64,000 nucleotides of DNA from Isoetes taiwanensis (GCA_021234155.1 JAJEKV010000035.1:6321891-6385890), one strand, 5' to 3'; counted from the stretch's first letter, positions 10,065-22,309 are shown. Translations and numbers: made by a program. The notes: generated from the letters alone by a model not told the origin.

Positions 10065-12669
10065 CTGGAGGGTATGTCCAAGATATGGCTTAGAAATTTA
10101 GATTGACTAAAGGGGTTTGCGATTATTTTCCCCATCTATTCCACGATGAAGCCTGCTATCTGACAGATTGATGAATCCAGAACACAGTCTTTCCTTCTTC
10201 TTTGGCTATGCAAGTATCCTAATCATTTTTTCCTTTACCATTCCATTGCTTACCACTGATCTTTTAGCCCCTTTATCTTAGCAGAGAACCAGAAGGCAGG
10301 AAGGCATGCCATAACGGCGGAGTTGCTACGAGCTGTATTTTTAGGATTTGTTGGTACTTCTCTTGGTCTCTACCATCCATCCTTTTTTCTTCTACCATCT
10401 TCTACTATAGATAAGGTTTAAGCTATTCTTAGTAGCCTTCTTAAACAACACACAAATGCAGAAGGATAGAAGCAAATGCAGATCTGCTTGCATCCTTTGG
10501 TTGTTGCTACTGCACTCCAGATGTATGCTTAAAGGGAGCTTCGGAAGGAAAACAAGCAAAACAATAACACAATGAATCAAAGGCAGAAGGCAGAAGCGAT
10601 TATACCCAAAGTTCTTTTGAATATTTTGATTCATGTGTTATGAAATAATAAGTTATTGATATTGCTTGTGTAATATTGCGAATCCATATTGAAAAGGTCT
10701 GCTCTCTGCTAGAAGTTGGCCAGAAATAGCAGATAGAAGGCTGTGTAGCAAGAAAAACATTTTTAAGCTGGCAAAAGATTATGTTACCATAATGGTCTTT
10801 AGGTATGTTCACATAAATAAACTCTGGCCATTATGCATAACAGCAGATACTGGCCTTTGATAAGGAGTTCAATGCTTAAACCAAAGAATATGCTGGCCTG
10901 CAACTGATTATGCGATGTTTGGATTTGTTCCGTCAGGGTTGAGGCTGGAGGTATATATCGGCAATGGCGGCAGAGCTCACCTTTCGTGGTACCTTTGCTG
11001 CAGTGGATGCTATGGCTGAAAGGTAACACGTAACAATTCAATTGTTTATTTGAAGCTAGGCAGATGCATCCTTGCATTTGACACATGAAAACCTTTTAGA
11101 GAATCCTGAAGCATATCAAAGGCATGAACTGCATGAAGCCGAAATGTAAGAATCAAATATGGTTGATGTTTTTATTAAGCAATTTTATGATATTTATGTT
11201 TCTTTTGCAGATGGATTTGGTGCGCAAGATCATAAGGCTGATGCTGTATATGCAGATGTACCTCCAAATGTGATATTGTTTATAGATCTTGAATTATTAT
11301 CTTGAAAAGTAGTTGAAGAATTACAGATGACCATAAAATGAACTTTTATTTTTTTCCAATTGAGTTCAAAGTCATGGCAAATTGGGGTAAGCTTTGCTTT
11401 GCCTTTTCATTTTATATTGGGCAGCTAGATGTTTGCACAAAAGTCTTCATTTCTAGATGGATGCAGTATGGATGGGTATCCATGTTCAATAAACTCATTC
11501 TTCTTGCATAACAAAGTTCAACATGCATTACCAAATATCACAAGACCATGTAAAATGCTGTGCAGACTTATCTGCAGAAAGAAGATTGATTTTAAAAGGA
11601 ATAAGATGTGTTGTGTGGTGAGCTCCAAACTCTACACAATGTATCAGAGAGTATAGTTTTATTGTTTGAAGAAAATGAAGGGTCTACCAAGGCTTATAAG
11701 ACAAACGGGTATGAGCCAGACCCGTGGGATAATTATGTAGAAGGAAGAGAGAAGTAGCTATCAATAGAAGAGAGAAGTAGCTATCAATAAGAGCATACAT
11801 CAGATAGCTGGAGGCAAGAAGAATACTGAGGCCCCAGAGATTTGCAGTCACGAAATAGATTAATTATTTATGATGCAAATTCAAGAGAGTAGATTGGTTA
11901 TTGAGGAGAAGGAAATTTTGAATGTTAGTACTGCCAAAACCCATATGGCACGTAATGCCATCACACTAAATGGTGGAGGAATGAATCATAATTGTGTTAT
12001 CTATAGAAGATGAGAAGGTCATGAACAACTAGAAGCGGGATAGTAAGACACTGCAGCCAAGGCCAACATTGGCAAGATCCTAACCGTCTAATAATAATCT
12101 TAGCTAATGAGGGCTAACTGTCAATGGTGTATACTTTCTATAATACTACAAATGACGAACACAATTGAAAGTGCATTAAGTTACAAGTTTTCTCATGTAT
12201 CACTAAGTCTCTTGTGAAGTAACATGTAACATTATTCTCAAAAAACCATTCCTATGAATAATCTGCATTGAGTTACGTGTAGTTACATGTTTCTAACTAT
12301 AGCCTAGCAAAGAAACAAGCACAGAATAGAGAGGGACATATCGAGCAAGCATGTATCTACGTTGAACTTCAAGGAGATGGCCAAATGGAGACCGAAAAAG
12401 CAAGCATAAAACCAGGAGAGAGGACCAACAAACACAGGACCATCAGCAAGAGCTTGAGATCACCAACCAATAGGAAGTTAGGGACATGGCAGTGGTTGAG
12501 ATTATCAACCAATAAGAACTTGACAAGATCACAGATCCTATACACATAAGAAACAAGATGCTCCTAGCTCCATCGCGCAGAGTTACACATAAGAAACAAG
12601 ATGCTCCTAGCTCCATCGTGCAGAGTTGTAGACTTTGATTATAAGCTTACCTTAAAACCTGCTCAAGTT
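10065..12669. other. Non-coding stretch with two small tandem duplications
   Basis: No frame here is supported. A short plus-strand frame from 10964 (MAAELTFRGTFAAVDAMAER followed by a GT) could be an exon start, but nothing follows it. AGAAGAGAGAAGTAGCTATC is duplicated at 11743-11788, and a 43-bp unit at 12541-12583 and 12584-12626. Confidence 0.4.
12541..12626. repeat. 43-bp perfect-to-near-perfect tandem duplication
   Basis: Two head-to-tail copies (TACACATAAGAAACAAGATG...) differ by one base (CGCG versus CGTG). Confidence 0.85.
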
Positions 12670-12751
12670 GACAATATTTATTTATTTTATTTATTTATTT
12701 ATTTCTTTGCTCGCTCGGGCCAAGAAGGCCATGGAGCCCAAGTACAATGAA

Positions 12752-13506
12752 TCAGATTTTAAGCAGTAGAGAACGATGTTCATCTACAGCCTTAATATAT
12801 GATCCTACTTTGAACAATTGCAACTGAAACAAAGATCTAAAATCAGCTACATGTATGTTGAATTTCTCTCTAAGTTCTTCATATGCTGGGCATTCGGCAA
12901 ATACATGATCTTCGTTTTCAATGTCACCTGTATTGCACAAACTGCAGAGCCTCTCGTCCACTGGAGTTTTAGACCACCGACCTGTCTCTATTGCCAATCT
13001 ATGGGAACTTAATCTATACCGTGCCATAACTTGCTTGAAAAATCTCGGTATCTCAGCTCTCAAATATGCTTGATCACCATATGAATCTAAAGGGTTCACA
13101 TACTCTCTATAATGTATCATTCTGCTCCCTTGTTCGGACCACATGCGCCGGACAGCAAGATGTTCAAGCAATTCTCTCGCATCTTTTTTGTTGTCTGGCC
13201 AATTAACACTTGACAGCCCCCATTGCCCCCCATTTCATCACGTTTTCCATCCAGCCCTGCTCGGGATGGCCTTGATAGCCCGATATGATAATGCAAATGC
13301 GTGGACAAGCTCTTAAGCCTATTCACAAAGTTTACAGTCTGATATAAAGCCTCTATTTCCAAGGGATACAAACCTGTTTCTGCAAGCAAAAGAGCATATG
13401 GGATCGTACTTTTGACACCCAGCTCTTCCCTGATAAACTGTTTTTGCACTGACTCTCTACGCAACCGAGTCTTGAAGACAGCCTGCGCCCCAAATTGGAG
13501 AACCAT
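12752..13506 (-). pseudogene. LINE B ORF2 C-terminal region
   Basis: Two overlapping minus frames. 13506-13117 reads QKQFIREELGVKSTIPYALL, the typical post-RT region of this LINE type. 13171-12752 reads YRLSSHRLAIETGRW, then LCSLCNTGDIENEDHVFAEC and PAYEELREKF. The CxxC...HxxxxC cluster is the C-terminal zinc-binding motif that follows the RT. A frameshift at about 13150 separates the two. Confidence 0.85.
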
Positions 13507-13693
13507 AAAGAACTACGGCACCACTAAGGACCTCAGTATAAAACTTTTTCAGCCCCCAATCATACAAGGATATACTAGAGCACCGTGATAACATCCCATA
13601 TAGTGCCGCTTTCCCCAAGTTCGTCTTTTTATACATTCCTTCCGGCTATAATTTGACGAAAAATCAATCCCAAGGTACTTAAAACTCTCCACA

Positions 13694-15741
13694 TTATCCA
13701 CAAGAACCCCCGATATGTAAACTTTGGTCTATCCTTGTACCGAAGATCATAATCTTCGTCTTAGCTATGTTCACTTTCATATGCCTCTTTACACAAAATT
13801 CTTCCAAAGTGCATCCAAATGAGCCTCGTAATGCTGCCCCCTTAGTTGCCAAGAGTGCTACATCACAAGATACAAGTAATAATTGAATCACATATTCACC
13901 CAAAGACGGCCCCTCGCCAATGAATGAGCACGCATCCATTCGTCCAGTTCATCTATAAACAGACCAAATAGAGTAGGAGACAGTGGGCATCCCTGTCTTA
14001 CTCCAATGTTGTTTCTCACTATGGAGTTCAGGTCCCGTGCTATCGATATTAGAACTTCCGAATATAATTGTGTTACTGCTCCTTTAAGTTCATCTGGAAC
14101 CCCTAACTGCACCATGCGGTCTCCCAATTCATTCCTCTGGACTGTGTCAAACGCCTTAGTAAAATCAATGAAAGCAACATACAAGGCTTTATTTGGACTT
14201 TTTGCTCGTTCAATCAATGCTCTCAATGTCAAAACATGATCTAAAGTGTTATGTTCAACTCGGAAACCAGCTTGGCAAGGAGATCTTCTTTCATTCTGCT
14301 CGGCCCATGCACTCAACTTCTGTTCTAAGAGTGTGCCCAAGATCTTAGTAAACGTGCTCCCTATTAGAATCGTTCTGTAATTCTGAACCTGTCTTTTGTC
14401 TCCCGACTTATACACTGGATGGACCCTGTTTAATTTCCAAGTATCTGGTAGACCGAACTTGAGACTGTTATTTAGACAACTGGTCAGCTTTTCCATTGTA
14501 TTCTCACCACCCCACTTGAACAACTCTATGCACAATCCATGAGCGTCATGAGCTTTCCCACTATCCATGTTGGCTAATGCCTCTATCACATCTTCTGTTG
14601 TGAACAGATCTGTACTTGGGGCTGAGAAAAACATGTTATTTTCATCTGCCACTGCATATAGACTCACCACTAGTTGTTGTAGATCATGCTGATCTAAATT
14701 TGGCTGCTCGATCCTGCCTTGTAGCTTTTTCCAAAAGGCCTTGGGTGATACTATAAGCTGCTCACTCAGCTCCCTTAGCGTGTTTTTATAATACGTGCGC
14801 TTTTTCTGTCTCAAGAACTTTTTATACCATGTGGGTTTATGTCTGTAGCCAGCCGGAATTCTAGCCCGAGCTTCAGCACATTCCCGATCCCACCAGGCAT
14901 TATTAGGTCTCCCTTGTACTGGTTTTTTAGTGAAGCCAAAGATCTCTTCAGCTGCTTGCATAACTAAGCCAGCAAAATGCTTTTCATCATGTTGGAACAC
15001 TCCAGTCCACGCGTGCTGAGCCAACAGCTCTTCTATCCTTTGCTTATATGCCAGGTTATGCTTATGATTTATTTTGAGTCTAGGATGAAACAATTGCTGC
15101 TTTGAACTAGCTTCACACGACATACTTATATCCACCTGCAAAGGGATATGATCTGATTCGAATGCTTTCTCTCCCAAGGTAAACTGTTTCACCAGCATGT
15201 AATCACTTGCTGCCACATAATCCACTACGCTCGAACCCATGTGATTAATGCATGTGAACCCTCTAGAATTTTGAAACATGTTTAATCCATTCATAATTTT
15301 CAGATTATTCACAGTACATAATTCTAAAAGCTTTTCCCCGGTCATGTTCTCCAGACGATCATCTGATATCCTATGAAATTGCGGCTCATCTACTTCATGT
15401 AAATTCAGATCTGTTAGATTATCAAAGGTAACTGCCTGTTTACTTCCTATTCTTGCATTAAAATCTCCAATCAGCATTATGTCTCCTCGCCTTCTGTAAT
15501 TCGCCACGTCCATACATAACCCCTGGAAAGGGTCTGCCCCATCTAAATCTGAACTATTGTATATACTTGAGCCTGTAGGTGCAAAGTAGCACGCTCCTAA
15601 GAAAAGTTTCTTGATATGTAACCAAATGTATTGCCTATTGGTATCTCTCGATGCAATCTTAACTTTGTTCAGAAATGTTCTCGGACATATATAGCTATAC
15701 CACCAAACCCCGCCCCTGCTCCAATTCTTTTTTCGTTCCAT
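13694..15741 (-). pseudogene. LINE B ORF2: endonuclease and reverse transcriptase
   Basis: The 617-codon frame 15741-13888 has APE-type endonuclease motifs (MLIGDFNARIG; SDHIPLQVDI near residue 195 with the catalytic His), then RT motifs: AHDAHGLCIELFKWGGENT, motif A LYVAFIDFTKAFDTVQ and motif B GVRQGCPLSPTLFGLF. The frame breaks immediately before motif C. In the next frame (13939-13694) the expected YADD box reads LLLVSCDVALLA, so a small deletion plus substitutions have destroyed the catalytic Asp pair. Downstream VNIAKTKIMIFG is the normal motif D. ORF2 is therefore dead both by frame and by active site. Confidence 0.9.
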
Positions 15742-15901
15742 GTATGCTCCATCGAGTAAACCCCTCGATCTCGCAAATTTGGCGAGATTGATGTTCCCAT
15801 GTCTCTAATAAAACTAACAGATCCTTACTGTCCCATATGTGTCTTGTTGCTGCAATTTTAGCCTGACTTAAACCATGCACGTTCCAACAAACAACCTTCA
15901 A
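15695..15901 (-). pseudogene. LINE B ORF2 start (endonuclease N-terminus)
   Basis: The frame starts MKVVCWNVHGLSQAKIAATR, the APE endonuclease N-terminus with its catalytic Asn (WNVHGL). It continues to the acidic site LLVLLETW. It runs into a frameshift at about 15710, where the main ORF2 frame takes over. Its ATG lies 12 nt downstream of the ORF1 stop, the usual bicistronic layout. Confidence 0.88.
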
Positions 15902-15913
15902 GGCCCGAGCTTC

Positions 15914-16489
15914 CTAGTTCTTCTTCCTGTTAGTAACAACTGCCTTCCCATTCCTGTCCAAAAAGGCTACTACACCTGCTTGTCTTGCATCCTTAACCTT
16001 CTGCCATTCTATTTTCCGTGCTTCCAATTGTGATGGACTAAGATCTGCATCAAGCCAAATCCCTTTCTCCCCTTTCAAAGCACTCCTGTTGTGCATGATT
16101 CTGTCTCTCGCTTCCTTGCTTCCAAACTTTACTAGAATTGGACGATTGTGGAAACTAGGTCTCCCTAATCGCTTCCCTGATATATACTGAGGTTCATGGA
16201 TATGCATGGTTTCCCTAAAGAATTTTTCAATGACCTCAGATATATCTTCACCTTCTGCTTCTGGTAGTCCAGAAATTTTTAGGTTCCTGGATCTGATTTC
16301 ATGATCTGCGATTTGTTCCTGGTGAATCGTCAACTGCTCCTTTGCTGTTTCTGAAATCAGAGAAGCAAGCTTATTTTCAAGCTCTTTAATCTGGCTATTA
16401 TAATCAACAGGTTCACATTGCATCCTTGTGGTGTTATCTGTATGAATTTGCTCTCTCAGAGTTGTGTTTTCGTTTTGCATCTGTGCCAA
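15914..16489 (-). pseudogene. LINE B ORF1 (coiled coil plus RRM-like nucleic-acid chaperone)
   Basis: The 191-codon frame begins inside a coiled coil (heptad-like LRETLAQMQNENTTLREQ; ELENKLASLISETAKEQL). It continues with NLKISGLPEAEGEDISEVIE, RPILVKFGSKEARDRIMHNR and DLSPSQLEARKIEW, an L1-ORF1p-like RRM followed by a C-terminal domain. ORF1p trimerises and coats LINE RNA. The coding sequence continues upstream in frame to about 16512, where similarity is lost, so the N-terminus is missing. The frame itself has no internal stop. Confidence 0.8.
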
Positions 16490-16512
16490 GGTCTCTCTCA
16501 GAACTGCTATGT

Positions 16513-17103
16513 ATAGGCACCATGTTATTTAGAGATATCAATGCAATACTATCTAACTCATTGTTATTGTTCTTATAACTTCATAGGTTCCCAACTAATC
16601 CCTGTAACACTCGACATCGTTATTATCTTTGGGTATTTTTGTTATAATAAAAGATTACTGCACACTTTCCTCATTGCAGTCAAAATATTTACAAACTTCC
16701 AACATATGCCCAGCAACGCTGGGCACTGTTACTAGTTGATAATAGTTTACATGGAAGGTCGAATAATGGTAACAAAGATAACACTTGTAGGTTACATGGA
16801 AGGTCCTGAATTTAGATTTCTGCCAAACGCTCGATCAAGCATCTTGTTTCTTGTTCTGAACCAACCCAATGTAACACCTAGAAATTTCAGCGAACACTTC
16901 CCAAGTCAATAAAAAGCAGCACTAAATAATGTCCAAGCTGAAATATTGCAAAATTATCTTAAATTTCGTAATTATTCAAAACACAGAGTTTTTAGATAGC
17001 TGTTCCTTTGAAGCATTTATTGTCATCCTTGTCATCCTGTGGAAAGCTAAGCATGAAGATGCTTTGAAGCACTGCAAGAAAGTAAAGTCAACAGTAAGCT
17101 TAC
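16513..17103. other. Probable intron remnant of the HAD-like gene
   Basis: No coding sequence is visible between the LINE B 5' end and the last HAD exon. The good GTAAGCTT donor at 17103 shows that an intron begins here. Confidence 0.45.
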
Positions 17104-18698
17104 CTTCTGTAAGACAGATTCAGCGCCAGAGCAAAGCATGAGCCTCCTCTTTTCTGGATCATCAGTGATAGTTCTGCCTGCAACAAATTTTAAACACTAA
17201 ATTATTAACCCCTATTCATCAAAAGCTCGGCAACAACATGCTGGCATCTATACCACAGAAACAAACCTACTTCGGTCGCAAGCCGCTTCCATGCCTTTAG
17301 CCTAACCCTTCGAGTATCTGCCTGGAAAAATAAGATTAGAATGCATGTTACTAATTTTGTCTATATGTAAAAATGGATTATCCGAAATCATGGCAACACC
17401 CAGCTCAAACAACTTTCAAGACATTCCCATGTGCTTAAAATATGGTTCACTAATCTTAGAGCAAAACTTTTATGCACTAGGCCCTGATGTCAGGGTGTAT
17501 CCTTAATATGTCCTAGCAGATCCTCCGGAACAATATGGGATGCTCGTCAACAAGTATTCCCCTTCCTTGGGTGCATCTATCTGACAACGGTTTATTTCGG
17601 GACTAACGACAATTACAGCTCAGAAACGGGAAGAATGTTCAATACAGGTGCCACAATGGTATTCTTTATGTGTAAAGCCTTCAGATTGCTTAAAAGACTA
17701 AATATTATATAAAAAGGTGGAAGGCCCTATCAAAGTAGACAGGTGTTTAGAAGCATGAGTCATGAGCGTAATTAGCAAATAATACATGGTTAAACAGGCA
17801 TAACTAGCAAAGAGATCCGACAAAGACTTACCAATACATTGTCCCATGAGTAAATCAGCCCAAACGCTTCATCAGGCTTCATGGCATATCTTATTCTTTG
17901 TAGGCCCCTTTCACGCATCCTATCATTTAGGTAGTCCTGGAAAAAGAAATCAAAATAGGTGAAATAACATCTCAAAAACCTTCCAAGCCATGTAATATAT
18001 AAGTTTAAGCAGGCATAGCATAGCAAACACCCCTTACCACATCAACACGCAATGGTCGTTGGGGTCTATATGTTGCAAATCCTTCTCCATGCTCTGCACC
18101 AATGGCCTACAAAAGATTATGAGAAAGACCAAATTTGTTATTATTCTGCACAAACCTCGGCGGTTTTAGTTTATCAATGCATAGTAACAGACGTAGTATA
18201 CAACTAAAAGATTTCCTTGTATATATGGTGAAAGTTGTATAATCTCTATTCACGAAATTCACGAAATTCAAGGATAAACTAAATACGACAGAACAAGTAA
18301 CCTGCCTGTATTTGGCTTCTTATGATTAGAATCCAAGAAACCATCCGCCATAATTCACTGGACTATACCTCTTCAGTAAAGAACGAACGAGAAATGTTTG
18401 GAACACTTCTACTGCCTTCATTGTCACCAGTTCCAGAACCCCTATTCAAAGCTGCCGAGATGGGCATTCTTACTCGCTGAACAAGTACGTCAGAAACTTA
18501 AAAATGAAATGAACATTTAGACTAAAAATGTTTACTCACTGAAGAACTGGTAGTCCGAAATTGGGTAAGAGATGAGAGGTGCGGTTCTTGATCGGAACTC
18601 CAAAGTTCTTGATCGGCTCCACAGTTCTTGAATCCAAATAGTTCTTGATCGGCTCCATAGTTCTTGAATCCACAGTTCTTGATCGGCAAATAGAGAGG
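17104..18698 (-). pseudogene. Truncated HAD-superfamily hydrolase gene (plant AT3G10970-like), six exons
   Basis: Minus-strand exons: 18698-18540 (start uncertain), 18476-18369, 18106-18038, 17936-17832, 17321-17267 and 17177-17104. All have GT donors and AG acceptors and keep one reading frame. Key peptides are RVRMPISAALNRGSG, AIGAEHGEGFATYRP, RIRYAMKPDEAFGLIYSWDN, ADTRRVRLKAWKRLA and DPEKRRLMLCSGAESVLQK. They match the N-terminal half of a plant chloroplast-type HAD protein ('YAMKPDEAFGLI.SWDNV.ADTR..KL.AWK'). The HAD fold uses an Asp nucleophile; here motif I is the variant SWDNVLADTR. The cap and C-terminal motifs are absent: the next intron runs into LINE B and I see no further exons to 9.9 kb. 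No in-frame ATG is visible in the first segment, which contains an expanded minisatellite. It is either a gene broken by LINE insertion or a captured gene part. Confidence 0.75.
18600..18688. repeat. Minisatellite in the first HAD exon
   Basis: About two and a half copies of a roughly 36-bp unit built on AGTTCTTGATCGGCTCC and AGTTCTTGAATCCA. It reads open in the exon frame as repeats of GADQEL and GFKN, replacing the expected transit-peptide region. Confidence 0.7.
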
Positions 18699-19854
18699 TT
18701 AAACTCCAATGTCATTCACCTGCCTGTGATTCTTGTCATCCCACCTGTCTGTGATTCTTGTAAGTCACCAAAAGAAAACTCAATATGTACTTTTGCTAGA
18801 ACATTCCGGAATACCTAGAAGAGCTCTGCTCTATGCCTAACCGCCCAGCAAAAACGCCCAGCAAAATCCCGAGCCAAGACACAAGCCTTTCTGTTTGGAA
18901 AAAAATTTCGGAACACCCAAAAAGAAGGCGATGTAGCCAGCGATTGTATTTTCTGTAGGAAAAACCTAAAAACAAGCAAGCGCCAAACGAAAATGGGAGG
19001 CGCTAACTCCTCATAAGGAAATCGCCAAAGAAAATAAGAACTGCCAGTTTTTTCGAAAACGAAATCGTATTCCGGAATACAAAGTGTATTCCAGAATAAG
19101 ATTCCCTGTTTCTTTTTGAACCAATATTCTGTATCCCTGGTCCCCACAAAACAAAAACAAAAATCCTTTTTTTATTTGTACCGCTTTCCTGTATCTCCAC
19201 AAAACAAAAATAACATTCTAAGGTTGTTGGTTTGTTTTTCTGTTTCGCTAATCCGGAAAATCCGGAAAATTCATTGAAAATCCGGAAAATTCGGAAAAGT
19301 GCAAGATCAGTGTCGAGTCTCAAAAACTTGTACATCAAAAATGTATTCCGGAATACACTTCGTATTTCGAGCAAGACGAAAAGTGTATTCTCGAATACAC
19401 TTTGACTTTCAAGAAAAGCAAAAGTGTATTCCGGAATACACTTCTGTTATTCTCGAATAGTAAAAGTGTATTCCAGAATACAATTTTGGTACTTTAAAAT
19501 ATTATATCATTAAAAAATATCTCATTGTGACCTAAAAGTACGTTTTCTGGAAAACGATCCAAGCTAGCAAAATGATGTGTAGGACGTACACTTAAATTAG
19601 TGGTTTTCTCTAAAAACACACTTCAGGTAAATTCTAACTGTTAGGAAAAGTGTCACTTTGACATAGTCAAATTTCTCTTTGCACAAAAAAATGAGTGATT
19701 TTGGGGGGGTCAAAATGCATTTTTATGACAAAAATAAAATTTTTACCCCGTTTTAGCTCCTTTTTTGGGAAAAAAAAAAGGAATCTTCGAGGAATATTCC
19801 TTTTGCTCCCGTTTCAATGATTTGCTCCCGTTTCTATTGCAACCCTGTTTTTCT
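18699..19854. repeat. Palindrome cluster 2 (GTATTCCGGAATAC family) and AT-rich flank
   Basis: A degenerate half copy lies near 18806. Paired copies are at 19067-19096, and at least four more lie between 19340 and 19482, several extended by GCAAAAGTGTATTCC and its complement as in cluster 1. Variants have one change at the centre (TTCTCGAA, TTCCAGAA). ATCCGGAAAATCCGGAAAAT also repeats at 19250-19300. No gene is supported from here to the start of LINE C. Confidence 0.85.
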
Positions 19855-19889
19855 ACCTCTCTCTGCCCAAGATTGGCCAACACCAATCC

Positions 19890-22307
19890 ATGAAGTGCTT
19901 CAATGATAAAATGACGAAAGTCAAAGATTGGGTGAAACAATGGGGAAAAGACCTTGCTCAGAAAAGGAAAGCAATAATGACCAGCCTGTTGGAACAAATC
20001 AAGAATATCAGATCTGATCTTGAAAGCAATCCTAAGGATGACTCTCTTCATTTGAGAGAGGAACAATTAGAAATTCAGATCAAAGCTCTTGAAGAACACC
20101 AGGTTAAGGGGATGGCGCTTAGGAGTAAAGTTAAGATGTACAATCAATTGGATCATGAGAGTTCTAAAATGTTCTTTAGAATTGCTAGGAACAGGTTGGT
20201 TAATAACTCCATTACCCAGCTGGAATCTGAACAATGATCCACTCTTACAGATGAGAAGGAAATTGCCTCAGCCTTCCTCGATTTTTACACTAATCTTTTT
20301 AAAGATGAGTTGATAGACGATTGTAAAATTCAGGAAGTCTTTGATATCATTGGCCCTCCTAATGAAATGATGGATGATGACTGGACTGAAGTCCCTGAAC
20401 TTCCTGAAATCTTTGAAACACTTAAGAAAATGAAGCATGGGAAGAGTCCTGGTATAGATGGTTTTCAACCTGAATTCTTTATGGAATTTTGGCCTATTAT
20501 GAAGGAGGACATCATTCAATTTGTTCAGGGGGTTTGGAGAGCCAGCACTATTTATCCAACCTTCAATGTTGGGGTCATCTCTCTCATCCCTAAGACTGAA
20601 TCCCCTTCTAAAACCAATGAATGGCGCCCCATCTCCTTGACTACAACTTTATACAAACTTGTAGCTAAGATTATAGCTGGTAGAATTTTGGTTCACCTCC
20701 ATGAAAAAGTGAATGCCTGTCAATCTGCCTTTCTTCCCAGCAGATCCATACTGGATAACTATATAGCTGCAAATGAGGCTCTGCACTGGAATAGATTGAC
20801 CAAACAAAACTGCATCCTCCTCAAGCTGGACTTCAGAAGGGCTTATGACTGTATTTCTTGGAAATTCTTAGAGAAAGCCATGGTCCATATTGGCATTCAT
20901 CCTGCTCTCACTAAGCTCATTATGGGATTAAACCAAAAAGCCACTTCATGTGTTATTGTCAATGGGACTCCTACTGGTTTTTTCCACATTCAAAGAGGGG
21001 TGAGACAAGGCTGCCCCCTGGCTCCGTACCTCTTCATAATTGCTGCTGAAATTCTCACCAAAATGGTCCTCTCTTACCAAGATAAGGGTCTGCTCCAAGG
21101 CCTTCAAATGCCTGATTCCAATAAACAGCTTTCCATTCTTCAATATGCTGATGATACCTTTACCATGCTTAGAGCTGATAATGACAATATGAAGAATTTT
21201 ATGGACTGTATCTCTAAATTTAGTGCTGCCTCTGGGATCCACCTGAATTATGCCAAATGTTCTATCCTAGCTGATGGCTCGTATCCAGACCTTAATACGC
21301 ATGGCATCAAATTTGTTCCTAATGGCCAATACCTGACTCTTTTAGGCCTCCCCCTTGCAGTTCATATGTCCCATAAGATTGCTTGGCAGCCTCTGATTAA
21401 TAGGATCAGGAAAAAGCTTATCCTCCTTAAAGGTTTCTTGTCTCTGGCTCGGAGGATTTTGATTGCCAACTCTGTCCTTGCTAGTAGCCATGTCTATTTC
21501 TCTTCTGCTTTGATTGCTGACAAGGCTTCCTATAACAAAATTGAGCAATGTATTAAAGAGTATATTTGGCAAGGTACACACCTATCTGCCTGGGATCAGC
21601 TGACTCATAGTAAAAAGTCAGGGGGTCTGGGATGTAAATCCTTATTTCTCCAGGCCCAAGTGCTTGGGGCCAAAAATGTGTGGAAAGCCATTTCTGGTTT
21701 CCAATCTCCTGCTATGGATTTTATTAGGTTCTGGATTAATAAAAGTAAACCCTTAGGAAGTCCTTCCCTTAAGCACCAGCTCCCAGATTCTGCTTTCTAT
21801 GAGTTCAAATGTGCAGCTAATACTTCTCCTCTCCTTAGAAGTATCTTTAAAGCATGGGAGAAAGTGGCTGCTAACTTTACTCATGACAAATTGTCCAATT
21901 CAGTGAGAGATACTTCCATATTTTGGTCTCCTGTGATGGCCCCTTCCTCCTACTCTGCTATGGCTATTTGTCACCCTACATGCTACAAAAAATGGCACTC
22001 TGCTAATATTTTGCATGTCAGAGACCTCATTGATGATGAGGAAAATTGGATTCCTTGGGAAGTGATCAAGAAGAAAGTAGGAGGGGGTGCTACTCATAGA
22101 TCGATATATAAGAAAGTGGTGCTCACCTACTCCCCTTTCTTAGGCAAAGATGGCAAGGGGGAGAGTCACTCCCCCCTGAACTGGTTTTTCAAGGTTAATA
22201 GGAGCTACAAAGTATCTAAGATATGCATGTCTTCCCCAGAAAAGCAGAAAGCATGCCTCTCTCCAGGGCTTATCTTCCAAGAATTTCAAGAAGATTCTTC
22301 ATTCTAG
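19890..22307 (+). pseudogene. LINE C ORF2 reverse transcriptase, nearly intact
   Basis: One frame runs from 19890 to 22307 with a single internal TGA at 20235-20237. RT motifs are all present: HGKSPGIDGFQPEFFMEFW, GVISLIPKTESPSKTNEWRP, motif A LLKLDFRRAYDCISW, motif B RGVRQGCPLAPYLF and motif C LQYADDTFTMLRADN with the catalytic Asp pair. The thumb-like region follows (SAASGIHLNYAKCSILADGS; LPLAVHMSHKIAWQPL). Compared with LINEs A and B this RT is much better preserved, so the insertion is probably younger. A frameshift just before 22307 moves the sequence into the next frame. Confidence 0.92.
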
Positions 22308-22309
22308 CT

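Larger units (their letters stand above)
12670..16512 (-). mobile_element. LINE B: near full-length, decayed, with ORF1 and ORF2
   Basis: Read on the minus strand, the order is: ORF1 with coiled coil and RRM-like region (16489-15914), 12 nt, ORF2 with endonuclease (15901-15100), reverse transcriptase (14600-13690), a C-terminal CCHC-like domain (13000-12800), and a 3' tail of (AAATA)n at 12671-12705. The simple-repeat tail instead of pure poly(A), and the RT sequence, separate it from LINE A and LINE C. The 5' end is truncated inside the coiled coil at about 16512. It interrupts the 3' side of the HAD-hydrolase gene. Confidence 0.88.

Noticed and set aside
21342-21581. Minus-strand open frames under LINE C (20946-21242, 21342-21581, 22606-22857)
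   Set aside because: Shadows of the plus-strand RT frame.
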